Source: Bedellia somnulentella (lineage: Eukaryota > Arthropoda > Insecta > Lepidoptera > Bedelliidae). Taken from it: a stretch of 64,000 bases of DNA. This document shows positions 21,407-36,400 of the stretch, one piece after another (within the stretch, counting starts at the first letter, position 1; each line of letters begins with the position of its first letter). The translations under genes were made by a program, and so were the position numbers. The notes beneath the pieces are model-generated. The model saw only the letters and a program-made list of their open reading frames with translations, had not been told where the DNA came from and did not search any database. The stretch is taken from the NCBI GenBank assembly GCA_963576735.1, contig OY755191.1, positions 11,065,608-11,129,607 on the forward strand. Reading direction: 5' to 3'.

Positions 21407-24400
21407 GTAAGTCACTGTTTTGCTCGGTCAACAAGTTTAATTTAAAAAAAAATTTAAACATTTTTATAACTTTTTACTAAGTTAACTTTTTAATATCTAA
21501 GTTCATGGTATCGTCCGTATCATATCGTCTTGAGTATATTAATAAATAAATGTGTGAAATGGATCTACAAGAGCGGTTAACTTTATCAAAATATTTTATT
21601 AAAACCATCGTAAATATCTATTATTATATTTATTATACATTAGTGTCCTGCAAGCAAGTTAACTAAGTATAAGGCCAAATTGTAACTTTCTAGGACCTCT
21701 ACACTAGATTAATTACGTAAAATATACATACATATATAATATCACGTCATTAGTTCCCTTTGGGGTAGGCAGAGACTATCGATCGCCACTTTGTACGAGT
21801 TTAGTTTAAATCCATCAATATTTTCATACACGCTCCAATATTCATTATACTTCGGGCACCTGCCTTTTTGAGTACACTCGCTATTGGGTCCGAATGTGTC
21901 CTCCGAGGTCGTCCTCTACCAAATATATATATTAACAAACGAAAAAACAACACCAAATAACATAAAACTCGAAAACTCTACTTAAATAATTTACCATAAA
22001 TGACATCAAAACAGTTAAGTAAGTATGCAAAAAGCTTGGTAAAAATATCTAAGTATATTGCAATGCAAAGAAGTGGCATGCACCAGGGGCTCAGGCGAGG
22101 CGAGGAGGTAATTTGTGTTTTTCTAACCCGCTATCGCGTTAGTCCTCTTTGTCTCAATGCGATTTTTTGCCACATTGCAACTGCAACTTAATGTTAGATT
22201 AGTTTGTACGTAATGACTTGATACTTGGAGTATTATTGTTATTGCTCAATGTGTTGATGAATTATATTATGTGATGAAAACTATACTTAAAGTTACTGTC
22301 GAGAAATTATCTATTGTTTTGGCATGACTTCAACAAACAGTTAGGTAAAAATGTAACTTAATGCAAGTTTAAAATGTTACTTACGTAAATTTTATCGTTT
22401 GTGTTGTCGACTAAGGCAATTTCATTCATTGAATGCATTAACGAAATTTCAACTTGCTGAATTTCTCTCTGAGTTATTTATTTTGTACTCTGAGTTACTT
22501 ATATAAGACAAAAGACACTCATCTCAGCTAAATTATACAGTCATTATTATCGACACTTAGTCTAATTAAATTTAAAAAATATGATGTTTTAATACTTGAA
22601 ATAAACCAAAAGTTTCTTAAATTACGTAAAGTATTTCAAGCAAATATAGAAATAATTCAATTTCATTCAATAAACCTCAAAAACATTTACCAAACAAAAC
22701 CACATAACTGAAGAAAACAAACTATAAAACGCCAAGTACCAAGACACTGCATTAAAGTCTTATGATGAGCAAAAACTAGGCAGTGTTCGTCGGTGGAAAA
22801 ACCGTGGAAAATGATGAAAAACCGCTTTCGCATTGTGAACGAGTCGCGGGCTATTACAAAAACTTGCATAATACAACTAGCTACCCTGATCGCAATCCGC
22901 ACGCAAAACCTTCTGTCTGCTCTCAGTCTCTTCTCATCACACACAATGCTCTTTTTATTTCAAAAAACCGTTACGTTCACTTTAAGATTTACTATTTTTC
23001 TTCTATGTTATCTTTAGGAAATCTGTTTGGCTGATTGTTTCGTTTGTCACGTGATAGTGCGTAAGAAATGATGATATATCAATTGCCAATCTTTGTGGAA
23101 GACTGTCTCTGCATATACTTATTTAAATAGCTGTGTTGTTTCGGCTTAGAATAGCACTATCCCATTCCTTCCGGTGGGTGTACGTAAGAGGCGACTAACG
23201 GTATTGGGGCTTTTAAGGGATTTTTGGGCGATGCGGTTGGAGACCCATCACCAAAAACCTTTATTTTACCATATTTTCCCCAAGCAACTTCCACAAGTGG
23301 CTGAGTAATTTCGAATTCCTTAGCTCTGGCTACCCCTTATAGGGATTTAAAGCCGTGAGTATATGTATGTATGTATGTATACTTACGGCATGAGTTGCCA
23401 TTAGGGGTAAGCAAGGAATACTGATTATCGCCGCTCTGTGTGGTTCTGGCAAGCCTTCCTGTATTAATCAATATTCTTACTTCGCAAGCCCAACTTTTTA
23501 GCACACTCTCTATTTGATCTGAATGTGGCCATCGTAGTCATCCTCAACATTTATCATTCGATTGAAGGTATATATTTAATTGAGTATTTGTCTTTTCTAA
23601 AGTCATACGTGTGGTTAATTTATCATGGTTGTTAACGGTGAGGGAAAACATCGTGAGGAAACCCACATGGCTGAGTTGTACTAAGTCATGTGACAGTGTA
23701 TTCGTACAAAACGGCGATAGGCCTGCCCCCTATCACGTGAGTACACTGTCTAAGCAAAACGTGGGTACCTTCTCTGGACACTAGATGGCGCTGCCATGTG
23801 AGTTCAGAAGTATTGGTACCTCTGCCAACCCCTTCGGGGATAAACGGCGTGAACGTTTATGTTATGTTATATTATTTAATTGAGTATATAGTGTGTGTGT
23901 GTGTAACTACATATGACAGTATGAAATGAGGATGATTCGAAATCTACAATTAATGGGAGAAACAAAAGAGAAGTGATTTAGTCGTTGTTCCTTATCACGA
24001 AGCAACCTTTATGGTAGACAGTATCAAGTAGGGTATGGCTATACTCAGCTGAGACTATTCGGCATAGTTTTAGGTATTTCTATATATTTAAAACATATTT
24101 GAATTCATCGGTCACTTTACGTCGTCTATTTCTGAAGAAATGGTAGAGGTTCTTTAGGAAGTAAACTTAGCATTAAGTTGGAATTTGACTTTCAAAAAAC
24201 AAAGATTTATCTTTTTACTTTGCAATAAATGATTATTTTATTTTATTTTATCTTAAGAAAATAACGTGTAATTTTAGTCACAGCATTTAATGTTTTCGAC
24301 GCAAATACTCAAAGTCTATTTATATAAATACATAAACGTTCACGCCGAATATCCCCGAAGGGGTTGGCAGAGGTACTAATACTTCTGAACATCATGTCAC

Positions 24401-27400
24401 CTGGTGTTCAGAGTACCCACGTATTACATAAATCAATAAATAATTATAGGTTTAAGCCTTGATAACAGCTATGCTAAATAAATAGTAAAATATTGTGTTG
24501 TTCTTATAGAAAAATATATTGATATTTAATTTAGCTTCGATTTTAAAAGAATCAGGCTAACATGGCTGCAATTTCAATGAGAAAGAAAAACCTATGAAAC
24601 ATTTAGATTTGGTTTGGTCAAAACTGTTTATCATACTCGTAAATAATTAGCGAAACAAAATGCTAACCGCGAATAATTTTCAACATTTCAACATTCAACT
24701 ACACGAAAAGTACCATAATTACCCGTATTTCCAAAACAAGCATGTAAAATTGAAAACGTTGGCGCTGAGTAAAACACCAAATAGTTAATAAATCAAGCAA
24801 ACTTCTACTAAAGTGTTATTCCCATAAGAATAACGTACGAGGCCAAGTCTCATTTAAAGCCTCATGCATGTCTAAATCTGCATAAAATGTAGATTTGGCT
24901 GATTTTTATGCCAGGCCTTATAGCATATTATACATAGTCGGACAAGCCATTTTACTTATGCAGTTCATCACTTCCGCTTCTTTAATGGCGGGAGAAGAAA
25001 AAAATAGAATGTTTCCTTCGTCGTATGCGGAATACTATTTATAATACTACCATTGTTTCGGAGTTCTAGATTATTTTTCTATTCAGATTAGAGCTAAAAG
25101 AGAGACTATATGCGTATTTGTTATCTATATAGTAACAAACCGTTAATCAGATTTTGATTTTTATACCCTGAAAGGAGCCTAGAAGACAAAAACAGGTTTT
25201 TTTAATGCATATTACAAAACGAATATTGACAAATAATACAGGTTCCCAAATAACACTTGAAACACAAGATAGCAATACAGACTGCGTTTCAGTTGCGCAT
25301 AGAGTCAATATTGATAAAGGTGTAGCTAGTATTACTATCACTATATTTGTGCGACGATACACCAAATATATCAATTTAATAGGCATGCTACAATACAAGA
25401 ACAAACATCGTAATATTCTGCTTTTACGTTTCATTTCATCATATGTCATTGCATTATGAAATTATTTATATTCTCATTTTAACAGCTCATGAAAATATAG
25501 CCATGATCTAATCAATTAAATTATGCAATAAAATAATGTCTATTTAGAGTTTGATACAACTTTCGAAGGCAATTTAATACTGTATAAATCACGGCGAACA
25601 AATTACATTACCTATCTACCTATACTTATGACTCTAATGTCAACAAGGATCAACAGTGCCTAGTGATCAACATACATACATTATATACATATCTTACGGC
25701 CATAAATCCCAAAAAGGGGTAGCCAGAGCTTCAGAGCTAGAATCTTTTCAGCCAAATTTGGAAGTTGATAGGGAACAAGACGGTAAAAATAAAGTATCGT
25801 TGGTTTCCAACCGCAACGCCCAAAAAAGCCCCATACCCTTAGTCACTTCTTACGACACCCGTGGGTAGAAAGGGTTTGTGACATTCTAAGCCGGCACTAC
25901 ACGGAACTGCATCAACCAGTGATCAACTATTGGAGATTAAGGAGGGAATAGTCGCTGGTGATGGATTTCTAACCGCGTCGTCCAATAAAATCAGTTAAAA
26001 ACCTGGTAGCTTTAGTGGCCTTGTACAACTTGGGAAGTGATGGATTAGTAGTATTTAAGCTGACACTACATGGCATTAAGTTGAATTAACTAATAATCTT
26101 ATTCATTTCAAAATATCATTACAAAATATAGTACGATAATATCGCCATGGGCTGATGTGGCTCCACCTCACAAACCACTCATTATTAAGGTGATTTATTA
26201 GCGTTTATGTCTTTTTTATTAAAATAATGAATAATACAAGCCCTAAATTACTTTTGGTGTTTATTTGTCTCTGAATAAATAAGTACGCACATTTGTTAAG
26301 CGATTCTACCTTACTGCTGTTTTTTTTCAATTCCCTCCAAATGTTCACCCCACACCTTCGCCCCCGCGCAGCCAATTCATTCAAATAACGAACGTTTTAC
26401 GCAAAGATGCTCCCGAAAAGAGTTTTTATTTTTTACTTTTTTTCTCTTAGCTCCTTTCATGCCAGTTTCTTTACAATGCCAATGTGTGAATATGCAAATC
26501 ATTGTTAATTGTGCCGCTCTAGACGGGTTCTTTCGCTTTTTTCAATGTCCGTTTATCTTTTCATTCATATTATTTTAAATCTCGAACTGGCGGTTCAGTG
26601 ATACATCTGTCATTTGCGGTATTAAAACCGTTTTATTATATCTTTAATAGGTCTTTGGATAACGAATGTATAATATATTGATCTATGCTATAATTACGGT
26701 TTGTGGTGTTGTATATATTAGTGTTTTACAAATGACCACCTATCTTTAAAACACATGTTTCTGAATTTTGCATGAATATATGTAAGTGACGCCATTATCC
26801 CTGTTGGCATCTTCTTTACATATTCCTTTATTTATATGATAAAAAGTGTAGCCGGCTCGGACGCAGCTTTACATCGTATCGGAGAGTTTTTTACTAGTGT
26901 TAATTCCGCAGATAATGGCTCCTCTCTGTGGTAAGAAATAGCAAGAATTTCAGCGATGCCCGTGCGTCTTAAAAGCACTATTTTTTGTGGGGACAGGTTT
27001 GGGCGGCGGTGAGCAGTTTTCTTAATTTTTTGCATGGTCCCAATGAAAACCGTAATGGCATTTTATCGTGCATAAGAGCTGGTGGAATCATTAATTATTT
27101 ATAATAAGCGGCTAGCGCAGAATCGGGCCGCCATCGCTTCTCCCGCCATTTTTGTAAAACAAAAATGCATCTGCGGCGTGCCACTTTTTTTGGGTTCGCT
27201 ATTTTTATTTCAACTCATTTTATTTGCGAATTACTTATTTATTATGAGCGCCTCGCAATATGATCATAATTAAGCGCACATAAGAATTTGCAGCTCCAGA
27301 TCAATCAGCTTTTCGATTAGAAGCAAACAAAATGGTCAGACCCATCTTTCGTACCTTCATCATCATCATTTATGGATGCCCGTCAGGATTTACTATTTTA

Positions 27401-30400
27401 GTTAGTTTTGCGTAGTTAAAGTTGCAGTCTCCTGTTTTACATGCAAACGTACATGTATTACCTGCTCGAGAAGCTGCCGCCGCGTTGGTAGCTATTTGAG
27501 GAGTTCTTCAGGTAATTAATTATTATAAAGTTAAAATTTCAAGCAGTTTCTTAAAAGAATATAACAACGAAAAACATTTTTGGTGCATGTTTACCGTAAA
27601 AACATAAATTTATTCAGAATCATAAAAAATTAAGACTACGAAAAAACATCCATATTTATTTAAATTATTCAATTTAGTAAGAACATAAAAAAATATCGTA
27701 TACGAACCTCTACTCTAAGAATTCCCAACATCAGAGGACCAGTAATTTAAATGTTAATTACAAAGAGTGGTGCCAATACTGATCTAGGTCATACATTTTC
27801 TCATACACGGAGTGGATTCATGTTTTCTACTCAATTTGGCATGTAGTCGTGTTGATATTGGTAGGTTTTTTGCTACCAATTATGTAGGTTAATGTTCTTA
27901 CATTGCGTCTCTGAGTAATTGGAAAAAATATGTGATTTAAGTACGAATACTGATTGGCACACCGCCTTTCGGAATCGGTAGCTGTACTGGATATGATAAA
28001 CACGCTTTGGCACAACTTTTTTGCAATGTGATTGATGAGTTAGTGCGAGCAGAAAAAGAATTACAGATAACTGAAATTTGTACTTCAGAATTATAGATTT
28101 TTGCTCAAGTCTACACACGCCATTTGCGTTCACAGGTACAACTAGGCAAAACTAAATTGACTACTCATCTCTACAAATAAATTACTGTTATTCGCTACTA
28201 AACTCTCTCGCTTTGCCAATGAAGTTATATAGTTGTCCATGATAGTTTTAATACATATTCTTTTTAACCGACTTCAAAAAAAGGAGTGTTCTCAATTCGA
28301 CCGTATATTTTTTTTTTTTTTTTTATAGTTCTCATGTTTGACTCTATCTTTATAAAGTGGTTTCTATCTGGTGTTGAAATGTTCTATTCTACCTCACCAC
28401 CAATGTAACCTGGTGGACTACATTGGTTAGAATAGTACAGACTCGTCTTTTCTGCAGGATTCGTAAAAGGGCATTTTTAAGTGATTGTAGGAAGATGTGG
28501 CTGGAGACATCACTAATGATCCTATTTAAAAACTTTCCGCGCTGAACTACCAAATGCGGCTGAGGAATTTCTATTTCTGAAGCTCTACCCTCTCTAACTA
28601 CTGCGTAGTTTCGGCTTAGAATAGCACTACATTATTTCCTTCCGTAGGTGTTCGTAAGAGACGGCTAAGGGTATTGGGGCTTTTAAGGGATTTTTGGGCG
28701 ATGTGGTTGGAGACCCGTCGTCGCCAAAAACCTTTTATTTTACAATCTTTTAGTGGTTGAAATTTTCTTATTCTAAAGTTCTGGCTACCCCTTTTCGGGA
28801 TTTATAGCTGTGAGTCTACATATGAATGCATTATAATGAGGGGTTTTCTTTTTGAGAAATAAAAAAACAACCTAGTTTCCTAGAGCTCTGTAGATGGCGT
28901 TGATGTAACTACGTTACTTACTTAAATTTTTTCTTCGTGGCCTCAATCGTGTTGCCACAATAATTTCGCCAATGTCAACTTTAAAAACATGTGTCACATC
29001 CCCATAGAGTAACTTTTTGGCGAGTAAAAACAACAAAAAGAATGTTAAATATAAAAATCGTCCTTGTTTATTTACTTTTAAGCTATCTTGGCTTAAACTG
29101 ATATTTATTTAGACTTTCAAATCAGAACGTTTTTATGTACGTTCCGTTTTACGAAAAACGGTGTGACGTTCCGTTCCTACCAGTAACATAGCGAGTCTGG
29201 CGCCATCTATCCTGAGAACAGGGAAGAAGAAAAAAAGAAAAAAAGGAAAACCTCTCATTATACTTTCTATGTAGGTCATCGTTCACGAATCAAATTATTT
29301 CTCACCCTCTTGCATAACCTTACATTAAAGAAACTTCTAAGGGACCTCCTTTTACTCACATTCATTACCATGAAAATACCTATTGGTACATTAATTCCAT
29401 ATTATAATGGAAAAATATTCAGCTTTTTGATAATAAACAAGCGACCGTATTTTTCAACTACAACAGCTGAATAACAAATAATGTTAAATCTTCAATCGTA
29501 TTCTTAGCACAACGATTCAGAATTTTTGATAAATATTGGAACCAATAGTTTGCCCTTAATTGCATTACCCTATATAATTCTATTAAAACATATTCTCTTT
29601 CACGACGACATAACGTAAAGAAATCAAATAATAATATTCAGAGAAATCACGAGATTAATTAGAAACCACTAAATCACTAGAAAATTCAATATCATGTTTA
29701 TTTTTTTTTTGTGTTATTCATTGGCAAGCACAATATCATGTTAACAATGTAATTTTTACTCCTAATCTAATCATGACTTTTTTTTTTTAACTCATTGACG
29801 GTTGGTGCTGGCCCCTGCCTTGTTCGTCCACGCAGGTCGATATAAATCTAAACATAACCTACTTGCACAGCTGTTTGGCAGATGTACTCGTACCTATGGT
29901 TTGACGGACAAACGAAAAATTCGTTTGTAAAGTAAAACCACCCTTAAAAGTGAACTGCTTAGATATTTTTATACTAAAAATCTTTGTTTTTTACCGGTCG
30001 TTGACCTTTATTATCAAACTAGTGGATCGTCCCAGCTTCGCACGGGTAGCGTTGTTTTTTTAAATATCTGAGGTTTCTTTCTTCAGTCACTGCTCAAGCA
30101 TTGTGAAATTCAGCGCAATGTTTTCAATTTATTAAATTTATAGCACTCCCTAAACAGTGTAGTCTGGTGATTTTGAATGCGCTTTAATGAACGGTTCAGT
30201 ATTTCCGTTTAATAGCAAATTTTGGAATAAAACGCTATGAAGTTTTTATAACAATCTAAAAAATAAATCATTACGTGTTGTAGGATGCAACTACTGGCGC
30301 CATCTAGTATTTCATAAGTAAATTAGTAACGATTCGGTTTTGGTCACGGGCGCGATGGCTTATTTTATGTATAATTTCGGTGTTTCTCTACCGATTTCTA

Positions 30401-33400
30401 TGATTCTTTTTTTATTGAATAGGTAATAATGTTACCTTATTTAAATTAGGGATGAGTGAGAGGTTTACAAACGTAAGAGTAAACAAATATAATCAGAATG
30501 TTCCGAACTGCTAAGCTATCAGGAATTACACGTGTTTTTGTGAGTCAACCGTAAAAGATAGACATAAACTGTTGCGGATTTTTTTTTAGATAATTTTATG
30601 AAGAATATTTCCGTCATACATGATTTCTATGTAAGTTTAACCATTAAGGCTGCACACGCGACGGAAGCTTAAAAAATGTAGTAACTTCTCCCGTTTTCCC
30701 AAAATTTCCCAAAATTCCCCTTTCCTACTCTGCTGGAAAGTATACAAAAACCTGCCCAGGAGTATGAAGAATAATTGTACCAAGTTTCGTCAAAATCCGT
30801 CGAGTAGTTTTTGTTTCCATAAGGAACATACAAACCGACAGACAGACAGACAGACAGACAGACAAAAATTTTACTGATTGCATTTTTGGCATCAGTATCG
30901 ATCCCTAATCACCACCTGATAGTTATTTTGAAAATATATTTCATGTACAGAATTGACCTCTCTACAGATTTATTATAAGTATAGATAAATTCTGTTCTGA
31001 TTTATGGAAGTGTTTGGTGTTGGCTTAAAATAGCACAACCGACATCATTTAAGTTCTGTAACAACAAATTCAGTAAAAATTTACAAAGCTAGTGTGTTTG
31101 GAGTAAAAAAAACTGAGACCGAACACTAAGCGCAAAGGGTTAACTTTCATTTTCCTCCCAAAAAGTTAATTAATTAACGACTACAACACATGTTTAGACA
31201 TATTTGTATGTCTGTTTGTCACGCTTTCACCCAAGAATAAATGTTCAGATCCATTAGTCATCATCTTAACAAATTTTTAACCCTTTGCCACCTGTTGGTA
31301 GAGAGAAAAAATATTAAGCGTCAGCTGTACATTTCCCGCTCTTTTTATAGCATTGATAGCGCCAAGGATTTGTTTTATTTCTTTTTAATTGTCGACTCCG
31401 GTCATTGCGGATGAGGCCGGAGCTGTCACTTTACTTTTTTCAAAGAGGTTATACTGATTTTATGGATTTAACGAATCGGAAATAACATATGTCTTTGAGT
31501 CAATTGTCAGTGTGGGTTAATTCTAGTGATGTAATAAAAGGTAACTCAGTGAATTATTTTGATGATACGGTAGGAAGCTTTTTTATTTCATCATCAGAGT
31601 ATACTTCGTTAATAATGTAAATAAAAAATACACGGGTTTTTAAAAAAAACCAAATTAAAGTTAGTAAGTAACAAGCATTCTTAGATTTCAAAAAGAACTT
31701 ATAAGTTCAATACTTTTATCAGAGTATACAAAACACTCGTTAGCATACCTCTAAAGGTCCATAAATATAGAGAACATCATAACATCCTTTCAATTCGACT
31801 TCTGTCAACAATCTCTTTATTCCCGGTAATTGTCCAGCCTCCCCCACATTTAATACTTTTTATCTGACCTCTTTGCCACCCTCCTCATTTTTTCTTAAAG
31901 TTTGTGGTTCTCACGGAAGAGGCTGAATGGACTTATATCAAAGTCAATAAAAAACACGGAAGGGTTACGAGATTTAAATTATAGTTTGTTTTTAGTGTCC
32001 GTAAGGTGTATGGATACGGTGGGAAAGAGTGACCCTCTGAATAAGTTTTTTATCTTCCGGGAAGATGTTTTAGTAGATTTAATGAGGGGATATGAAGGGT
32101 GGACAAATAGAAAGGTGCATATGGTCTGCCGGACCATAAGTGTTGTATTACCATAATTATATTATGGTAACTTAAGGGTTGAGACATGAGAAAACTGGGT
32201 CATGAAACAACTGTGATTGTTAAACAGGATCTATTTTTAGTAGACCAGTTGTGAAACTAATTCAGATTTATTTTTATTATGCTTATATGGCCTGGCTTAT
32301 ATCTACTGTTTTCTTGTCGTACTTATTTTAAAAGGTTACCGCTTGGGATACAAATTAATTAAAAATATGGTTATAATAAAAAATATTTCATAATACACTA
32401 ACGGTTGGAGACCCGTCACCAAAAACATTTATTATTACCATCTTTTCCCTAATCAACTTCCAAAAGTGGCTAAGGAATTTCTCATTCCAAAGGTCTGGCT
32501 ACCCCGTTAAGGGATTTATAGCCGTGAGTATATGTATGTATGTAATTCACTAATGTGTAAAAATGGCCTTATAAAGAACGCGGCTCAAACAATGACTGTA
32601 TGCGTATGTTTTTAAAAATGCTATGGTAGTAAATCGGTACTTAACCCTAATAATCTCAATTTCAGTTAAATTTTGCGTATGTAAATGTATCTGTCGTGGC
32701 CATATCGTAGAATTGAACACATCGTGAAATGATGGATCATTTCATGAAATGGTCACATTTCATGATGTGGCCAACTTGACTTGACCAGATCATAAAATCG
32801 TCAACGTTTCACGATTTTGTCATCCACGCTTGGCCAGATCGTAGAAATAGGGTAACCTGTGAAATGCGATCCAAACTCTACCGTTTTTTAACATATTGCT
32901 CAGTTATTTCGTAATTAGCAAAGTATTCGAAAACCCTTTCGTCGAAAACTCTTATTACTTTCTTCCTCGCTTGATAACGAATTATTAACTTTTTTACTGC
33001 GAGAAATAACACTTTTGACAGCGGCCGCCATCTTCACTCATAAACAAAGCGTTTTCAGCGCCTCTACCGGTAATTGATGAAACTACTTTACGATATGACC
33101 AAATAATCTTAACCATTTCATGAAGAGGCCGCGCGTTTAGTTGGCCATATCGAGAAACGATTTCTTATCATTGATCTGCCCAAACCACATCACGATGTGG
33201 CCAATAAACAGTTGAACATTTCATGAAATATGACCATTTCATGAAATGATCGATCATTTCATGATGTGTTCAAATTTACGATATGGCCACGACATATCCA
33301 CCCGACATAGTAGATTAACTCAACACAACGTACATGCCATAAATGCCCGAAGAGATAGCAGAGGAAATAATACTTCAGACTATCATGTGAAATTTTAGTC

Positions 33401-36400
33401 ACCAGCATCAGTAGCATGAGGCTTGTGGGTTTATATCACATGAAGAGTAAGAAACTGACAGATTGCGCATACAAAATCTGTCTGTGTATCACTTCTCACA
33501 TGCATGACATACTCGGTCTCACACGCCTCATGCCATGCGCGGATTCAGCCATGTGGGTAAGGTGGGTATGCCCACAACCCTAATTAACTTGCTGCCTCAT
33601 AATTTCCTGATCTATTAGGGCTACAATAATTAGGCTGACTTGGAATTGGAAGTTTAGGTAGCCAGATACCTACTATCCTAATCCAGCCCACAACCTAAAT
33701 TGAGGGCTTCATCCACCCCTGCCTAATGCTAAGGGGGCTGGCGTTCAGAATACCCATATTTACGCGGTGCATTCACATGATTGTTTGTCCACTCACAAGT
33801 TTAGTGTAAACAAGACATTAAGACACGTCGTCCGACTAAGTATTTTAACTTGCGCTATAACACTTTCTATGTGTTCTCAACTGTAAATACATATACTAAC
33901 GGCCATAAATCCCAAAAGGGGTAGCCAGAGTTTCAGAGCGAGAAACTCCTCAGCCACATTTGGAACTTGATAGAGGACAAGATGGTAGAAATATGATGAT
34001 GGTATAATATTGTTTCGTTGGTGATGGCTCTCCGACCCCATCGCCCAAAAACCTCTCAATAAGCTCCATACCATAGTAGAAAGGGGTAGTGACATTCTAA
34101 GCAGACACACCACGGCATATTAAAACTTGACATACATACATACATATACTCACGGCTATTTTCACCCTTAACGGGGTAGCCAGAGCTTTGGAATGAAAAA
34201 TTCCTTTTGGAAGTTGATTTGGGAAAAGATGGTAATAATAAATGTTTTTGGTGACGGGTCTCCATTTTAGGTGGATTAGTCGCCTCTTACGATCACCCAC
34301 GGGTAGAAATGGGGTAGTGTTATTCTAAGCCGACACTACACTACACGGCAAAACTTGACACATAAAATAATAGGGGTAGTGATACGCCGGTGCAAAACAA
34401 CGATCACTACCTGCTTAATAAAACGTGCATACGACTACTTGGGTATGCTAGTAGCGTCCCTTCTTTACACGGGTTGGCAATGGTCAGACAAAAAACAATA
34501 ACTACTTAATTCAATTGTCACCACAGAACAACACCATGCTAGTTATAATTATCGACAATTACAACCTCAGACTATCTAAGAAAATATAGACAGAATCATA
34601 TCAATGCCATTGAAAAGAAAATTGCCTTGTAGTGCGATAGTATGGAGTAGTTATGCTTTAGTATGTCACTACCCCTTTCTAGCCTTTCAATAAAAAAAAA
34701 TCAATATTCAATATCGACCAATAAATAAAACCTACTAATTGAAAATAGTTTTAAATTCTAATTGGTACCCCGAAGCGCCACATTAAATATCTTAACACAT
34801 GTTCTTTTATAATAACACTAAAAATGTCTAATTGATACCCTTCAACCCATTGAGGGTTCCGCACTTAACACTTCACCCACACGATGGGGTTTTTTAAATT
34901 GCTTGTCTTGTGGTAAAAAGTGCCTTTTTTGTCGCCCCAAGCTATGAACGAAATTGTTTTAAATTTTGTAAGATACTGTAGCTTGTTTGTTTTTATTTCT
35001 ATATGGCGTGGAGAATTTGAAGACGTACATACATATACGGGGTGGTCAGAACTTCTGGATATGAAATTCCTCAGCCACTTTTGAAAGTTGTGAGGGGTAA
35101 AATTGTAAATTAAATGTTTTTGGTGACGGGTCTCCAACCACATACATACATACATACATATTCTCACGCCGTTAGTTCCCATTGGGGTAGGCAGAGACTA
35201 TCGATCGCCACTTTGTACGATCCTGGCAAACCTCTCTAGCTTCATTCACATCCATCAATCTTTTCATACATGCTCTTCATACTTCGGACACCTGCCTTTT
35301 TGAGCACATTTTCTATTTGATCTAAATGTGTCCTCCGAGGTCGTCCTCTACTAACATTACCTTCCACATTGGCTCTATAGATCTCTTTCACCAATTTACT
35401 GTCATCCATCCTCTCTATGTGCCCAAACCATCTCAACATTCCTTTTTCTATCTTTCTTACAATATCATCTTTTACACCACACCTTTCACGAATCACATCA
35501 TTCCTCACACGATCACATAACCTTATATTACACACTTTTCTGAGGAATCTCATTTCTACTGCATTCACTCTACTTTCATGCTTCTTCTGCCACACCCAAC
35601 ATTCACTGCCATACATAAGCGTAGGAACGAGGACAGCATCATGCACAGCCATTCGGGCCTTTTCAGACACCGACTGACTAGACATTAGACTATCCAGTGC
35701 TCCATTTACCGCATTACCCTTTCTCCTACCACATCGCCCAAAAATCACTTAAAAAGCCCCTATGCCCTTAGTCGCCTCTTACGATCACCCACGGGTAGAA
35801 ATGGGGTAGTGTAATTCTAAGCCTAAGGTGTAAAAGTTTGGGTCTTTGAGTTGAGTCATAAAAAATAGGTTGTATACAGAAATAAAAAACACGTGAAGGT
35901 AACTTTTTGCTTTATTTAAGTCTTGAGATACATAAACTGTAAGTTTTAGCTATTTTTAACCGACTTCAAAAAAGGAGGAGGTTATCAATTCGCCTTTTTA
36001 TTTTCGTAAGTCAAATATAACCTTTATTGATATCGCACTATGTACTCACTAAGCTAAGCTATCTTTGAAAAAAAGTAAAGGAAGTCCAAACTAGAATGCT
36101 CATGATTACCATCATAATATTAACCCTAAATTTACCTACTCATTAACCGCATTTCCTTACACATCACGTGTAGGACCGTGCGAAAAATTCAAAATTGGAA
36201 TTTAATTAGACTCCGTAACCCGACGACACACCAATGTCTCTAGAAAAGAAGAAAAAAAAATAACCCTTCAATGCGTATGCTCGCGCATAATTTGAATCCA
36301 AACATTTTTTTAAGAAGATTAAACAAAACATCTTATTGTGTTATTTGAATAAGCGTGTAGTGACAAAAAGCGGTTTCTCAGATGCAAAAAGGCGCTAATG

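Noticed and set aside
21099..21461. 120-codon minus-strand frame over nab exon 1
   Set aside because: Shadow of the GC-rich nab promoter and exon 1; it has no family features.
30838..30865. CRISPR-like or functional array at the (GACA)n tract
   Set aside because: Simple tetranucleotide repeat inside a Helitron, without spacers.
31902..32156. 84-codon frame as a gene
   Set aside because: No domain, no splice or promoter support; length is within chance expectation for the window.
35242..35748. 168-codon frame as a complete gene
   Set aside because: Its start lies in a SINE and the rest is the truncated RTE LINE.
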